From NCBI RefSeq assembly GCF_003205875.1, contig NZ_PUBZ01000114.1:62001-126000 (forward strand): DNA of 64,000 bases. Direction: 5' to 3'. The position numbers and the translations under genes were made by a program. This DNA is from Herpetosiphon llansteffanensis (lineage in GTDB: Bacteria > Chloroflexota > Chloroflexia > Chloroflexales > Herpetosiphonaceae). Position 1 is the stretch's first letter. Every line of letters starts with the position of its first letter. Positions 32,944 to 42,983 of the stretch are shown in pieces. A model generated the notes under the pieces. The model made no database searches. It saw only the letters and a program-made list of their open reading frames with translations, and was not told the origin of the DNA.

Positions 32944-34490
32944 TCTTGGCTTTCCTCAGGTTGCACATTCAGCAAATTGAGGTAAATCTGCTCATCAAGC
33001 CGTGCTTGGCGCAACTGATCGCCCCAGAGAATTGGCTGAATGCCCCGCCAGCGCTCCTGCAAAAAATCTTCAATCGCCGCAACGCTCTGTTGGGGGTCGG
33101 CAACCTTGGCTTCGTAGGCCAACGCCGCAGTGCGCATGGTGCAAAATCCGCCTTGGCATGGCCCCATGCCGATGCGTGTATCGCGGCGCAAATCGTCGAT
33201 GCTGGTTGCGCCTGCTTGCCATGCATCGAGCAGCCGTTGGCGTGTCACCAACTCACATTCACAAATCAAATCGCCATAGCTTTGTTCGGCCTCGATGCTT
33301 GCCAGCGGCGCGCCAACCGTAAACAAGCGGCGCTGATCAGGAGCTGGAATTGCTTCGTCGGCGGTACGACATGGCGTGCTATTGCCAAGCTGCTTGGCAA
33401 CCACATCAACCGTGCGTTCGGCCATCATTCGATAGGTCGTGTATTTGCCGCCAACGATTGAGACAAAGCCAGCCACGCCGTCGCGTTGGATGTGATCAAG
33501 CACCTTGAAATCGCGGCTTAGTTCGCGATCATCGGTGGTAACCTGTTCGCGATAGAGTGGACGCACGCCAGCCCACGCGCGCAGCATGCGGGCCTGGGCC
33601 AAGCCAGGAATCAAAATCTCGCCTTCATCTAAAACGGTGGCAATTTCATGGGCCAGCATCGAGCGATCATCGGGGTCGGGCACGCTTTCATCGGTGGTGC
33701 CAGCAACGCAAACCGTGCGCACTGGCACAATAATATCGCCATCGCCTGGCTGCTTGCAACGATTAATCACGCTATTGACGAGGCGATGATTGAAGGCCAC
33801 CATCACGCCCTTGCCAGCCACAATATCGACTGCAACTCCAGCCATTGCGGCAATTTTTCCAGCCCAAGCCCCAGCAGCATTAATTACCGCGCTGCAGGCT
33901 AGATTAAATTCCTCGCCAGTTAAGCTGTTGCGCAAGCGAGCGCCAACAACCGTGCCTGCTTCGACAATTAAATCAACCACTTCGTGATAGAGTAAGGTCT
34001 GCCCGCCATACTCACGAGCTGAACGCACATTGGCCTCGACCGTTAAAAAAGCATCAGCTGAACCGTCGGCAACCTCGAACGCGTGCGAAATGCCGCGATT
34101 GAGTGCTGGCTCACGTTGCAAGAGCGTGCTGACCCGCACTTGCTGGGCAGGCACACCTGCGGCAAAGCACAAGCCCAAAAATTCTTCAGCATAGCGTTTC
34201 GGATCGTGGGGCGTTGAAACAAAATAGCCACTGGTATCTTCGATGCAATGGGGAATAATGCGGCGCAAAATCTGGTTTTCGATTGCGCAATCGCGGGCTG
34301 CTTCGCGGTCGCGGCCAATATAGCGCGCGCCAGAATGGAGTAAGCCGTGGTAGCGTCCGGTTGTGCCATCGGCCAAATCGCGGCGCTCGACCAACGTGCA
34401 GCGCAAGCCACGCATTGCCAAATCGCGCAAGACCCCCGTGCCTGTTGCGCCGCCGCCAATCACTAAAACATCAGTTGAACTAGGCATCAT
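32940..34490 (-). CDS. glpA: FAD-dependent glycerol-3-phosphate dehydrogenase (GlpA type, with BFD [2Fe-2S] domain)
   Basis: Oxidises glycerol 3-phosphate to dihydroxyacetone phosphate at the membrane. The N-terminus has the FAD motif VLVIGGGATGTGVLRDLAMRG and TTGRYHGLLHSGARY; SIVGGKYTTYRMMAE lies near the end of the catalytic domain. The C-terminal region (from about 385) has the BFD cysteines CECE and GPCQGGFC that bind an iron-sulfur cluster, as in GlpA. GlpB and GlpC are not adjacent. The ATG at 34490 is chosen because AAGGATG lies just upstream; 34487 is equally in frame. Confidence 0.93.
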   Translation of the reverse strand: MMPSSTDVLVIGGGATGTGVLRDLAMRGLRCTLVERRDLADGTTGRYHGLLHSGARYIGRDREAARDCAIENQILRRIIPHCIEDTSGYFVSTPHDPKRYAEEFLGLCFAAGVPAQQVRVSTLLQREPALNRGISHAFEVADGSADAFLTVEANVRSAREYGGQTLLYHEVVDLIVEAGTVVGARLRNSLTGEEFNLACSAVINAAGAWAGKIAAMAGVAVDIVAGKGVMVAFNHRLVNSVINRCKQPGDGDIIVPVRTVCVAGTTDESVPDPDDRSMLAHEIATVLDEGEILIPGLAQARMLRAWAGVRPLYREQVTTDDRELSRDFKVLDHIQRDGVAGFVSIVGGKYTTYRMMAERTVDVVAKQLGNSTPCRTADEAIPAPDQRRLFTVGAPLASIEAEQSYGDLICECELVTRQRLLDAWQAGATSIDDLRRDTRIGMGPCQGGFCTMRTAALAYEAKVADPQQSVAAIEDFLQERWRGIQPILWGDQLRQARLDEQIYLNLLNVQPEESQE

Positions 34491-34517
34491 CGAACATCCT
34501 TGTAGCAGGTTAAACAC

Positions 34518-34556
34518 CACGAAGATTTAAAGCAGCAAGCGCGTTAAATCTTCGTG
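34518..34556. promoter_or_regulatory. Perfect 13-bp inverted repeat between prs and glpA
   Basis: CACGAAGATTTAA (34518-34530) and TTAAATCTTCGTG (34544-34556). No T run follows on either side, so an operator for glpA or an RNA processing stem is as likely as a terminator. Confidence 0.5.
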
Positions 34557-34584
34557 CTAAGCAAATTGATTGGATAATTAAGCC

Positions 34585-35559
34585 TTACCAGCGGCCAATT
34601 TGTGGGCCAGCAGGGAACATTGCGCCGACCGAAATACCAGTGTGAATCCGTTGAATGACTTCGCCCAAGAGTGGTGCAACCGATTTAACCACCAAGGCGG
34701 GCCAGCGTTTTTCTGGTGGCAAGGTGATGGTATCGGTGGTGACGAAGCGCTCGATTGGGCTATTTTTGAGCCGTTCAACCGAATCGCCATAGAACAATGG
34801 ATGGATACAGCAGGCGCGGACTGAACGTGCGCCGCGTTCCATCAATAGCTCCGAAACCCGAATCATGGTATGGCCGGTCGCAACTTCATCATCGACAATC
34901 ACACAATCGTGGCCTGCAACATCGCCTAAAATTGCCAAATGGCCAACCGAACCATCTTGGTGATTGATGCGGCGTTTTTCGACCAAGGCCAGGGGCATAT
35001 TGACTGCTTCGGCAAAGTTGCGCGCTTTTTTGGCAAAGCCCAAGCCTGGCGAAACGATGATGCCATTTTCCAAGCCCCACGATTTGACCTCGTTGGTCAG
35101 CAAGTGCATGGTGCTCATTTCATCGACTGGAACGCTGAAGAAGCCTTGAACTTGGCCTGCATGCAAATCGAGGGTCAGCACTCGTTGCGCGCCAGCAGCC
35201 ACAATCAAATCGGCCAATAAACGGGCGGTAATTGGCACGCGCGGTTGGTCTTTTTTATCGGTACGGCCATAGGCGAGGTAGGGAATAACGGCGGTAATGC
35301 GACCAGCAGAAGCCCGTTTGAAGGCATCGAGCATAATCAACATTTCCATAATCAAGTGGTTAAGCGGAGAACCTAATGATTGCACCACGAACACATCTTG
35401 TTCGCGGACACTCTCTTCAATTTTGACAAAAATATTTTCATTAGGAAAAGTATGGATACTCAGTTCACCGTGGCGGATGCCAATGTACGAGCTGATCGCC
35501 TGCGCTAGGGTTGGGTTGCCCGACCCGCTAAAAATGCGCATTTCATCAAAACGGCTCAC
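34585..35559 (-). CDS. prs: Ribose-phosphate pyrophosphokinase
   Basis: Makes PRPP from ribose 5-phosphate and ATP; PRPP feeds histidine (hisG is in this window), nucleotide and tryptophan synthesis. The 324-residue protein shows IFSGSGNPTLAQAI at the N-terminus, the flexible-loop residues in YLAYGRTDKKDQPR, the metal site LTLDLHAGQVQGFF, and the PRPP-binding loop CVIVDDEVATGHTM. GTG start preceded by AAGGAG. Confidence 0.95.
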   Translation of the reverse strand: MSRFDEMRIFSGSGNPTLAQAISSYIGIRHGELSIHTFPNENIFVKIEESVREQDVFVVQSLGSPLNHLIMEMLIMLDAFKRASAGRITAVIPYLAYGRTDKKDQPRVPITARLLADLIVAAGAQRVLTLDLHAGQVQGFFSVPVDEMSTMHLLTNEVKSWGLENGIIVSPGLGFAKKARNFAEAVNMPLALVEKRRINHQDGSVGHLAILGDVAGHDCVIVDDEVATGHTMIRVSELLMERGARSVRACCIHPLFYGDSVERLKNSPIERFVTTDTITLPPEKRWPALVVKSVAPLLGEVIQRIHTGISVGAMFPAGPQIGRW

Positions 35560-35589
35560 GCGGTGTTCTCCTTATGCTTGCAATAGCTG

Positions 35590-35613
35590 CTGGTTGGCGG
35601 CATTGCCAACCAG
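35590..35613. terminator. Hairpin between the M16 peptidase and prs
   Basis: CTGGTTGGC (35590-35598) pairs with GCCAACCAG (35605-35613). No clear T run follows on the minus strand, so read-through into prs is possible. Confidence 0.4.
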
Positions 35614-35630
35614 CTATGTGCGGCGAAGTG

Positions 35631-36899
35631 CTATAACGTAATAGCGTGTTCAAACTCAGCGGCCTCGGCATGCGGGCCAATGATTGCTAAGTATAAGTTA
35701 TCTGGGCGAATTAGGCGCTGCGCTACACGTTGAATATCTTCCAAGGTCACGGCCTCGATCCAAGCAACAATTTGCTCGACTGGAATAACTTTGCCGTAGC
35801 GTAGTTCGTGGCGCGCATTGCGATTGGCGACCGACCATGTATCCTCAAGCCCAAGCAACATGCCACCTTTAACTTGCTCTTTGATGCGAAGTAATTCTGC
35901 TGCTGTAACCCCGTTATCGCGTAATTTGCGCAACTCTGCGATGACTGCACTAATCGCATCGACGGCCTTGCTGACCTCAACGCCGCCATAGATAATCCAC
36001 TTGCCAGCGTCGTCGTATTCGGCGGTGTAGGAGCCGACGCTATAGGCCAAGCCGCGTTCTTCGCGAATTTCTTGGAACAAGCGCGACGACATACCGCCGC
36101 CAAGGATACTATCGAGTACACTCAAGGCCCAGCGGTCGCTATCGCCATAGCCAAACGACTTCAGTCCGAGCACAAAATTGGTTTGTTCGGTTGGTTTATT
36201 GAGCAGATGCACCACTGGAGCGTTGCCAAAACTACTGGTTGCGATTGGCTTGGGCACTTCAAGGCTGCGATAACTGCCAAAGAGGCTGGTTAAGCGATCG
36301 ACAATTTCGGTGCTATTAAAGTTGCCAGCCAACGAGATGACCGTGTTACCAGCAACATAATGCTGATCGCGATAGGCTAAAAGATCCTCACGGGTAAACG
36401 AGCCAACACTTTCGAGCGTGCCAGCAATATCGCGCCCAATTGGCTGATCGCCCCACATTAATTCATCGAGCAACTGATGGACCCATTGGGCGGGCACATC
36501 GAGCGACATTTTAATTTCCTCTTGAATCACCCCACGTTCTTTTTCAATTTCTTTTGGCTCGAATAAAGCGGCGTTGAGCATATCAGTTAGTACATCGATG
36601 CCACGTTCGGTGTGAATATTGGCAACTTTACAGTAATAACAGGTTGTATCGTAGGACGTAGAGGCGTTGATATAGCCGCCAATCCCTTCGATGGCATCGC
36701 TTAAATCTTTGGCAGTGGGATATTTGGCGGTGCCTTTAAAAAACATATGCTCTAAAAAATGCGAAATCCCAGTTAGGCGAGCATTTTCGTAGCGCGAACC
36801 AACTTGGGTAAAAATACCCATCGAGACCGAATGGGTATGAGGCATTTCATCGGTATAAATCCGCAGACCATTTGGCAAAACTACTTTTACAGGGGCCAT
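35631..36899 (-). CDS. M16-family zinc peptidase (processing-protease-like)
   Basis: A 422-residue insulinase-family peptidase. The inverted zinc motif is HFLEH (His47, Glu50, His51), with the downstream Glu ligand in the ERGVIQEEIKM region. The C-terminal half contains the GLAYSVGSYTAEYDDAG motif typical of bacterial PqqL/YmxG-type processing proteases. AGGAG precedes the ATG. It opens a minus-strand series M16 peptidase-prs-glpA-DUF1232. Confidence 0.93.
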   Translation of the reverse strand: MAPVKVVLPNGLRIYTDEMPHTHSVSMGIFTQVGSRYENARLTGISHFLEHMFFKGTAKYPTAKDLSDAIEGIGGYINASTSYDTTCYYCKVANIHTERGIDVLTDMLNAALFEPKEIEKERGVIQEEIKMSLDVPAQWVHQLLDELMWGDQPIGRDIAGTLESVGSFTREDLLAYRDQHYVAGNTVISLAGNFNSTEIVDRLTSLFGSYRSLEVPKPIATSSFGNAPVVHLLNKPTEQTNFVLGLKSFGYGDSDRWALSVLDSILGGGMSSRLFQEIREERGLAYSVGSYTAEYDDAGKWIIYGGVEVSKAVDAISAVIAELRKLRDNGVTAAELLRIKEQVKGGMLLGLEDTWSVANRNARHELRYGKVIPVEQIVAWIEAVTLEDIQRVAQRLIRPDNLYLAIIGPHAEAAEFEHAITL

Positions 36900-37384
36900 G
36901 TCGTACTCCTAAAAACCTGGTTAAATCATCACATTTCGCAATGGTTTAGGTTAATCATAACACGGCATTTTGTGTCAAGAAACAGCTCTTTTGGTGGGAT
37001 TCTGAGGCGGCAGATAGCCTACAAGTCCAACGAGGCTACCCCGTAATTTGCCGAATAATCACCCCTTAATCAGTTCTTCATCTTAGAGAGAGTGTGTTAT
37101 AATACATCGCATCAAATCAACAATCACCAATTAGTCCCGCTTTTTTATTCCCAACCAGCGCCAAATGGGCGTACTATTCTAAACTCTCCCCAAATCGGTT
37201 GTACTATTCTCAGCCACGGGGTTCTCTCTGCAATCATCTGCCACAACTAGGCTTAGCGCTAGTTTGGTTCAGGCTATAGATTGATATACGAATTACGGCA
37301 CTGTCGATAAGGAGGCTTATTTTCGTCGTTGTATTTCCAATTCGCCCAGGTCTGAATTCGATATAGCTGAAGGAGTAACTGGTA
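36900..37384 (+). promoter_or_regulatory. Long leader of the subtilase gene with candidate -10
   Basis: No gene seen. TATAAT at 37098-37103 has only a poor -35 (TCTTCA at 37075-37080). A GTACTATTCT word is repeated at 37171 and 37201. AAGGAG (37370-37375) precedes the GTG start. A 5' leader of about 280 bases would result. Confidence 0.4.
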
Positions 37385-40300
37385 GTGAAACATCGTTACA
37401 CTCGTTTAGCAACGGTTTTAGCATTGTTAACCATGTTGGCGAGCAATTTGAGCGCTAACAACGTCACGCGGGCAGCAGAACCCCTCAAGCCCAGTGTCGA
37501 AACGGCTACTGATTCGCTGCAAGTGAATCAAAGCACTGCTAACCGTTCAAGCAAACCCACCCTTGCCCCATTGTATGGTGAATTTACCAAGTCTGGCTCG
37601 GTTAAAGTTATTGTTCAGTTCCACGAAGCTCCGTTGGCAACCTATGCTGGCGAAGTTAATGGCTTGAAGGCCACTGCCAATGCGCAAACTGGCCGCAACC
37701 AGCTTGATGTCAAGACAGCTGAATCACAAGCCTACTTGCAATACCTTGATGCTCAGCATGCAAGCTTCCTCAATGATGTTCAAGCCAAATCAAACCAAAT
37801 CAAACAGATTGCCGATTATCAAGTAGCCTTGAACGGGATGTTCTTGGAAGTTGATGTTTCGGCGATTACTGTGCTGCGCAACCACCCTGATGTTGCTTCA
37901 GTATCAGTTGATACCATTCACAAGCTTGATACTGATAGCAGCAACCAATTTATTGGCACTGCTAGTTTTTGGCAAAACCTTAATGGTGGCCCAACTGGCA
38001 CCAACGCCGGTGAAAACATTGTGATTGGGGTTATCGATAGCGGTATCTACAACCCTTCAAGCACCGTGACCAGCACTGGCATCCACCCATCATTGCGCGA
38101 TCCATCACCAGTTGGTGGCGATTATAGCGCATGGACAGGTGGTTATAAAGGTGTTTGTGCACCAACTCCACCAGCAAATCAAATCCAAGATGGTAGCTTT
38201 GGCCCCTGTAATGACAAGCTGATTGGGGCTTGGTTCTATAACGGTGGTAATCTCGCTAACGCTGGCGAAATGAAATCACCAATGGACCAAAGCGGTCACG
38301 GTACCCACACCGCCACGACTGCTGGCGGTAACGGCGGTACTGCTTCACCCTTCGGGATTGTTTCAGGTGTTGCACCTCGCGCCCGCATTATCGCCTACAA
38401 AGTATGTTGGGAACGTTTGCCAACTGTCACTGACGATGGTCGCTGTAGTGGTGGCGACTCCATTTCAGCAATCAACCAAGCCTTGATCGACGGCGTTCAT
38501 GTTTTGAACTACTCGATCAGCGGTGGTGAAGCACCATGGACTGATCCTGTTGAAATTGCCTTCCGTAATGCCAACGCATCTGGCGTGATTGTTAGCGCTT
38601 CGGCTGGTAACGCTGGAACGGTTGGCAGCGTTGGTCACGACTCGCCATGGTTGATTACGGTTGCTGCTAGTACCCAAGCCCGCGAATTCAAGGGCTATAT
38701 TAGCAACTTAAGCGGTGGCACTGGTGCTGCCCCAACCCCATTGGTTGGTGCTTCACTCTACCCAGGCTCGGTCACTGGCCAAATTAAATTGGCTCCACCG
38801 CAAGGAAGTGAAACCCTTAATCCAAGCGAGTGTCGAAATCCCTATGCGCCTGGTACCTTCCAAGCAACAGACATCGTGATTTGTCGCCGTGGTAACAATG
38901 CCCGCGTGCTCAAATACGCTAACGTGTTTGCTGGTGGCGCTGGCGGCGGGATCATCGTTAACAATCTTGATAACCAAGGGATTGTTGCCGATTACTGCGC
39001 CAAAGTGTGTGTTCACCTCGAAAAGAACGCAACCTTGGAAAGCGCAGCTGGCGAAGCCTTGGTAACCTACGTTCAATCAGGCACCGTCACCGGTAAAGCC
39101 GATGGTGGGGTCAAAGTTAATGGCTCTGGCGATAAGATGGCTGGCTTCAGCTCAATGGGTCCTTCGCCAGTCAAGAACTTGATCAAACCAGACGTAACCA
39201 TGATTGGCGTTGATGTTAACGCTGGGCATACCGCTTTTGTTTGGGACGACGCTTTCGTTGATGGCGAGTTGTTCCAAGTTATTGGTGGCACCTCAATGTC
39301 AAGCCCGCACAATGCTGGTCTGACCGCCTTGATGCGCCAAAAATATAGCAATTGGTCGCCATTTGAAATCAAATCGGCCTTGATGACAACTGCTAAGACC
39401 AGTGTTGTCAAGCCCGATGGCGTAACTCCAGCCGATCCATTCAACATGGGTGCTGGCCGCGTCGATCCAACCAAAATATTTAGCGCTGGTCTCGTGTTGA
39501 ACGAAACCGTTGAAAACTTTGTAGCTGCCGACCCAGATGCTGGTGGCAACCCAGCAACCTTGAACATTGCAAGCGCTGCTAACGACGCATGTGCAATTGA
39601 ATGTACTTGGACTCGGACAGTCAAGAATACCTTGAATGTTGCAACAACTTGGACTGTTAGCGGTTCAACCTCGCCAGTGACGGTCACTGCAACTCCTGCA
39701 AGCTTGAACTTGGCTCCAGGTGCAACCGGAACCATCACAATCAAGGCCAATGTTGCTGGCCGCCCAATCAATGGTAATTGGATCTTTGGCGAGTTGCGCT
39801 TGACCGAATCGGCCAACCGCGCGCCAGCCGTTCACTTCCCAATTGCAGTCAAGGCAATGGCTGGTGGCATTCCAAGCGAGGCTTCGGCAACCACCCGCCG
39901 CGATAGTGGTAAGGTGACTGTTGGTGGCTATAACGCTGTCAATGTAACCAACTTAACTATCCGCGAATTTGGTTTGACCAAAGGTTTGCGCGTTACCGAA
40001 GTGATTACTGGTGACAGCACACCTGATATTATTGACGATGACTTAACCGATGGGGTCTTCCTTGAGTCGTTTGTGGTGCCTGCTGGCGCAAGTAAATTTG
40101 TTGCCCAGATCACCGAAACAACCGCTGAAGATATTGATCTGTATGTTTTCCGCGATGCCAACGGCGATGGCATTCCTCAAGAAGACGAAGCCGTCGGTGA
40201 CTCAACATCCCCAGGGGCTTTGGAAACAGTAACGCTGCCAAATCCAACGGCTGGGACGTATGTTATCTTGGTGCAAAACTGGCAGGCATCAGTCAATGCG

Positions 40301-41617
40301 CCCGATTCAATTACGCTCGAAGCCTACTATATTCCAACCACTAACCTTGGTAACTGGGATGTTGTTGGCCCAGCCAATGTTTCAGGCAGCGCTCCATTCA
40401 GCGTTGATATTTCCTGGAACGAGCCAGCCCTCACAGCTGGTGATGTTTGGTTCGGCGAATTCGACCTTGGCACTAGCGCATCAACCCCAGGTGATATTGG
40501 CCGCACGACCTTCAAGCTCGAAGTCTTAGAACCAGAACTTAACGTCGCAGTCAGTGATACAACGGTTGATGTTGGCGAATACGTCACCTATACCTTGACG
40601 ATTTCCAACTATGCTAGCCTCGCCGATACCTTCTATGTAACCAATACCTTGCCTGTCGGCTTAGAATTGGATGCAAGCAGCTTGCCTGCTGGCGCTAGCT
40701 ACAATGCAGCAACCCGCACCATCACATGGAGTGGCTCAGTTGTCGGCGCTGATCGCGAGTATATGTTCAGCGATAGCCGCAATGGTGGCGTAGCATTCGA
40801 TAACTTCGATGTTTCAGCCGATCCGAACACTACAGCGATTTGTGCAGCTATTGCTTCAGTTGAGTGCGATGAAGAAGCGCCAAACTTACCGCTTGGTAAT
40901 TTCCGTATTCGTGCCTACGATGTTAATTACGCAGCAATAAAACTCTGGACAAATGGGATGATTCAGTTCAATCCTGCTAGTGTGCAAGGAACTACTGGTA
41001 ACTACATTGCCCAAAATATGCCAAGTTCGGTTATTCCCAATGGTCTGTATGCAGGTCTTTGGACGGACTTGGATTTGAATGGAACTGGTGCCTCAGATGA
41101 AGGTGGCGGGGAATACTATGCCTTGTTTGTTAATGGAGTGAATCCAAACGCTCCTACCGTTCCATACCTCGCAGTTGAATATGAAGGTGCTCAACAATAT
41201 GATGCACCAACTTCAAACCTCAACTTTACCAACTATGCCCGCGCCGATGGCGTTGAGTCAGAGTTCTGTACTGTCTATGGTACGCTCACTGGCAACTTGA
41301 CCACGTTTGCCGATGGTGTTTCAGTTGGCATCGAGAACCTGGATGGCACGGTTGGCTCAAGCTACTACTACAGTGGCGATAGCTCAACCAGCGCCAATGT
41401 TCCAACTGCTGGTACAACCATCTGTACTTCGGTTGGCACTGGCGAACCTGGTACGCTGACCTTGACCTACCGCGCTCGCGCAACCCAAGCTGGCACCTTG
41501 ACCAACAGCTTTGTCTATAGTTCAGCTGCTGATCGCAACCAAGCAAATGTCGACGTTGCAATCGAAGCAGTTCAAGCTGTGTTCAAGATGTTCTTGCCAT
41601 TGGTTAGCAAGTCGTAA
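37385..41617 (+). CDS. Large secreted subtilisin-family serine protease with PA insert
   Basis: A 1410-residue exported protease. A signal peptide (about 1-30) is followed by an I9-type propeptide (about 70-180; KVIVQFHEAPLATY). The S8 domain has the triad Asp218 (VIGVIDSGIYN), His305 (SGHGTHTATTAGG) and Ser637 (GGTSMSSPHNAG). A PA domain is inserted between His and Ser (about 450-590; TDIVICRRGNNARV, GGIIVNN). C-terminal beta-sandwich regions include a PPC-like stretch (EDIDLYVFRDANGDG) and a DUF11 domain (YVTYTLTISNYAS, TNTLPVGLELD). It ends FLPLVSKS, a tail shared with the WDG-repeat array. Start is GTG. It probably digests proteins outside the cell for a predatory or scavenging lifestyle. 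Confidence 0.93.
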   Translation: MKHRYTRLATVLALLTMLASNLSANNVTRAAEPLKPSVETATDSLQVNQSTANRSSKPTLAPLYGEFTKSGSVKVIVQFHEAPLATYAGEVNGLKATANAQTGRNQLDVKTAESQAYLQYLDAQHASFLNDVQAKSNQIKQIADYQVALNGMFLEVDVSAITVLRNHPDVASVSVDTIHKLDTDSSNQFIGTASFWQNLNGGPTGTNAGENIVIGVIDSGIYNPSSTVTSTGIHPSLRDPSPVGGDYSAWTGGYKGVCAPTPPANQIQDGSFGPCNDKLIGAWFYNGGNLANAGEMKSPMDQSGHGTHTATTAGGNGGTASPFGIVSGVAPRARIIAYKVCWERLPTVTDDGRCSGGDSISAINQALIDGVHVLNYSISGGEAPWTDPVEIAFRNANASGVIVSASAGNAGTVGSVGHDSPWLITVAASTQAREFKGYISNLSGGTGAAPTPLVGASLYPGSVTGQIKLAPPQGSETLNPSECRNPYAPGTFQATDIVICRRGNNARVLKYANVFAGGAGGGIIVNNLDNQGIVADYCAKVCVHLEKNATLESAAGEALVTYVQSGTVTGKADGGVKVNGSGDKMAGFSSMGPSPVKNLIKPDVTMIGVDVNAGHTAFVWDDAFVDGELFQVIGGTSMSSPHNAGLTALMRQKYSNWSPFEIKSALMTTAKTSVVKPDGVTPADPFNMGAGRVDPTKIFSAGLVLNETVENFVAADPDAGGNPATLNIASAANDACAIECTWTRTVKNTLNVATTWTVSGSTSPVTVTATPASLNLAPGATGTITIKANVAGRPINGNWIFGELRLTESANRAPAVHFPIAVKAMAGGIPSEASATTRRDSGKVTVGGYNAVNVTNLTIREFGLTKGLRVTEVITGDSTPDIIDDDLTDGVFLESFVVPAGASKFVAQITETTAEDIDLYVFRDANGDGIPQEDEAVGDSTSPGALETVTLPNPTAGTYVILVQNWQASVNAPDSITLEAYYIPTTNLGNWDVVGPANVSGSAPFSVDISWNEPALTAGDVWFGEFDLGTSASTPGDIGRTTFKLEVLEPELNVAVSDTTVDVGEYVTYTLTISNYASLADTFYVTNTLPVGLELDASSLPAGASYNAATRTITWSGSVVGADREYMFSDSRNGGVAFDNFDVSADPNTTAICAAIASVECDEEAPNLPLGNFRIRAYDVNYAAIKLWTNGMIQFNPASVQGTTGNYIAQNMPSSVIPNGLYAGLWTDLDLNGTGASDEGGGEYYALFVNGVNPNAPTVPYLAVEYEGAQQYDAPTSNLNFTNYARADGVESEFCTVYGTLTGNLTTFADGVSVGIENLDGTVGSSYYYSGDSSTSANVPTAGTTICTSVGTGEPGTLTLTYRARATQAGTLTNSFVYSSAADRNQANVDVAIEAVQAVFKMFLPLVSKS

Positions 41618-41639
41618 GTTTCGCTCAATTGTCGGTTAC

Positions 41640-41675
41640 AATGCCCTCACTCATTGCGAGTGAGGGCATTTTTTT
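41640..41675 (+). terminator. Strong terminator after the subtilase
   Basis: AATGCCCTCACTC and GAGTGAGGGCATT form a perfect stem of 12-13 bp with a 5-nt loop, followed by seven T. Confidence 0.93.
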
Positions 41676-41690
41676 ATGTGAGATCGCTCA

Positions 41691-42905
41691 ATGTTGTATG
41701 ATCTTGCCGCGTTTTTCAACCAAGCTACCGCCCCATTGCAGCAACGCATCTGGTGGCTGATTCAGTATGCTGCCGAGCATGGTTTGGCCTGCTATGTGGT
41801 TGGTGGTTGCGTTCGCGATTGGCTACTGGAGCGTCCAGTTGGCGATATTGATCTGGTGGTTGAGGGCGATGCAATTGCGCTAGCCGAGGCTTGGGCCACC
41901 GTTTGGCCTGATCAGTTGCATACTCACCAGCCATTTGGTACCGCAACCGTGAGTTGGCTGAATGCTGGTACGTTGGTCAGCTTAGATCTGATTTCTGCGC
42001 GCCGTGAGCACTATCCCCAGCCTGCGGCTTTGCCTGTTGTGAATTTTGCTGGCTTGGCTGATGATCTGGCGCGGCGCGATTTTACCATCAACTGTTTGGC
42101 CTTGCAGCTTGCCAATCAGCCGACCAGCATCATTGATCCGCACAATGGTTTGGCTGATCTTGAGCGTGGTTTGATTCGGGTGTTGCATGAGCGGAGTTTT
42201 ATCGATGACCCAACCCGCATCTTGCGCGCCTTGCGCTTTGCAGCGCGCTTAGCATTTAGGCTTGAGCCATCCACCGCCGAGTGGTTGCAGCAAGGTTTGC
42301 CATGGCTTGATCAGACCACGCCCGCTCGTTTGTGGAATGAATTGGGTTTGCTATTAAGCGAGCCAAGTGTGTTCAAAGCGTTAAGCTTGGCTGATGAATG
42401 GGGTGTGCTGCAGCAACTATTTGGCTGTTCTTGGCCACAAGCCTTCAATCAACAAGCCCAAACATTGCTTATCCATTTGCCTAACGATCAATTGGCGATT
42501 TGCTGGTTGTTGTTGATGAGCCAACTTGCACCAAGCGCAGCCCAAGCCCAAACCAAACGCTTTGGCCTGCCCAAGCCCATTCGCCAAGCAGTTGAACAAT
42601 GGCATACGTTAGCGAATACTGCTGCTTCGCTGCTAAACCCTAAGCTGTCAGCAGGCAAGCTTGATCGCTTGCTTAGCGTGTTTGAGCCGTTGGTTTTGCA
42701 GGTTTGGGCGAGTGCTCAAACGCCCTTCATTCAACAGCAAATTGGCTATTACTTGCACTATTTACGCCCAATTGTTAGCCAACTAACGGGCCGCGATTTG
42801 CAAGCCCAAGGCATTAAGCCAGGCCCAGCCTATAAAACGCTGCTGGCCGATGCCCGCGAGCAGCAACTTGATCAATTTGCTGCCGAAAATCCGAATCTTT
42901 GCTAA
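41691..42905 (+). CDS. tRNA nucleotidyltransferase / poly(A) polymerase family protein
   Basis: A class II nucleotidyltransferase of the CCA-adding/poly(A) polymerase family, 404 aa. The head domain shows VVGGCVRDWLLERPVGDIDLVVEG, with GG, DxD and RD motifs; the middle has LARRDFTINCLALQL and the neck DPTRILRALRFAARLAFRLEP. Members either add CCA, add A only, or add poly(A); the exact activity cannot be read here, and the tRNA-Ala gene in this window already encodes CCA, so repair is a likely role. The C-terminal half is less conserved and ends with GRDLQAQGIKPGPAYKTLL, typical of CCA enzymes. Confidence 0.92.
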   Translation: MLYDLAAFFNQATAPLQQRIWWLIQYAAEHGLACYVVGGCVRDWLLERPVGDIDLVVEGDAIALAEAWATVWPDQLHTHQPFGTATVSWLNAGTLVSLDLISARREHYPQPAALPVVNFAGLADDLARRDFTINCLALQLANQPTSIIDPHNGLADLERGLIRVLHERSFIDDPTRILRALRFAARLAFRLEPSTAEWLQQGLPWLDQTTPARLWNELGLLLSEPSVFKALSLADEWGVLQQLFGCSWPQAFNQQAQTLLIHLPNDQLAICWLLLMSQLAPSAAQAQTKRFGLPKPIRQAVEQWHTLANTAASLLNPKLSAGKLDRLLSVFEPLVLQVWASAQTPFIQQQIGYYLHYLRPIVSQLTGRDLQAQGIKPGPAYKTLLADAREQQLDQFAAENPNLC

Positions 42906-42983
42906 GATAGACGTGGATGAGCCAAGGCGATCAGCAGCTGTTTCGGCCAGAGCAGCATCGCCCTTGAACTAGGAGTAATGCCA

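Noticed and set aside
39073-39816. A 247-codon frame antisense to the subtilase
   Set aside because: It lies over the catalytic Ser region of a clear S8 protease and shows no domain.
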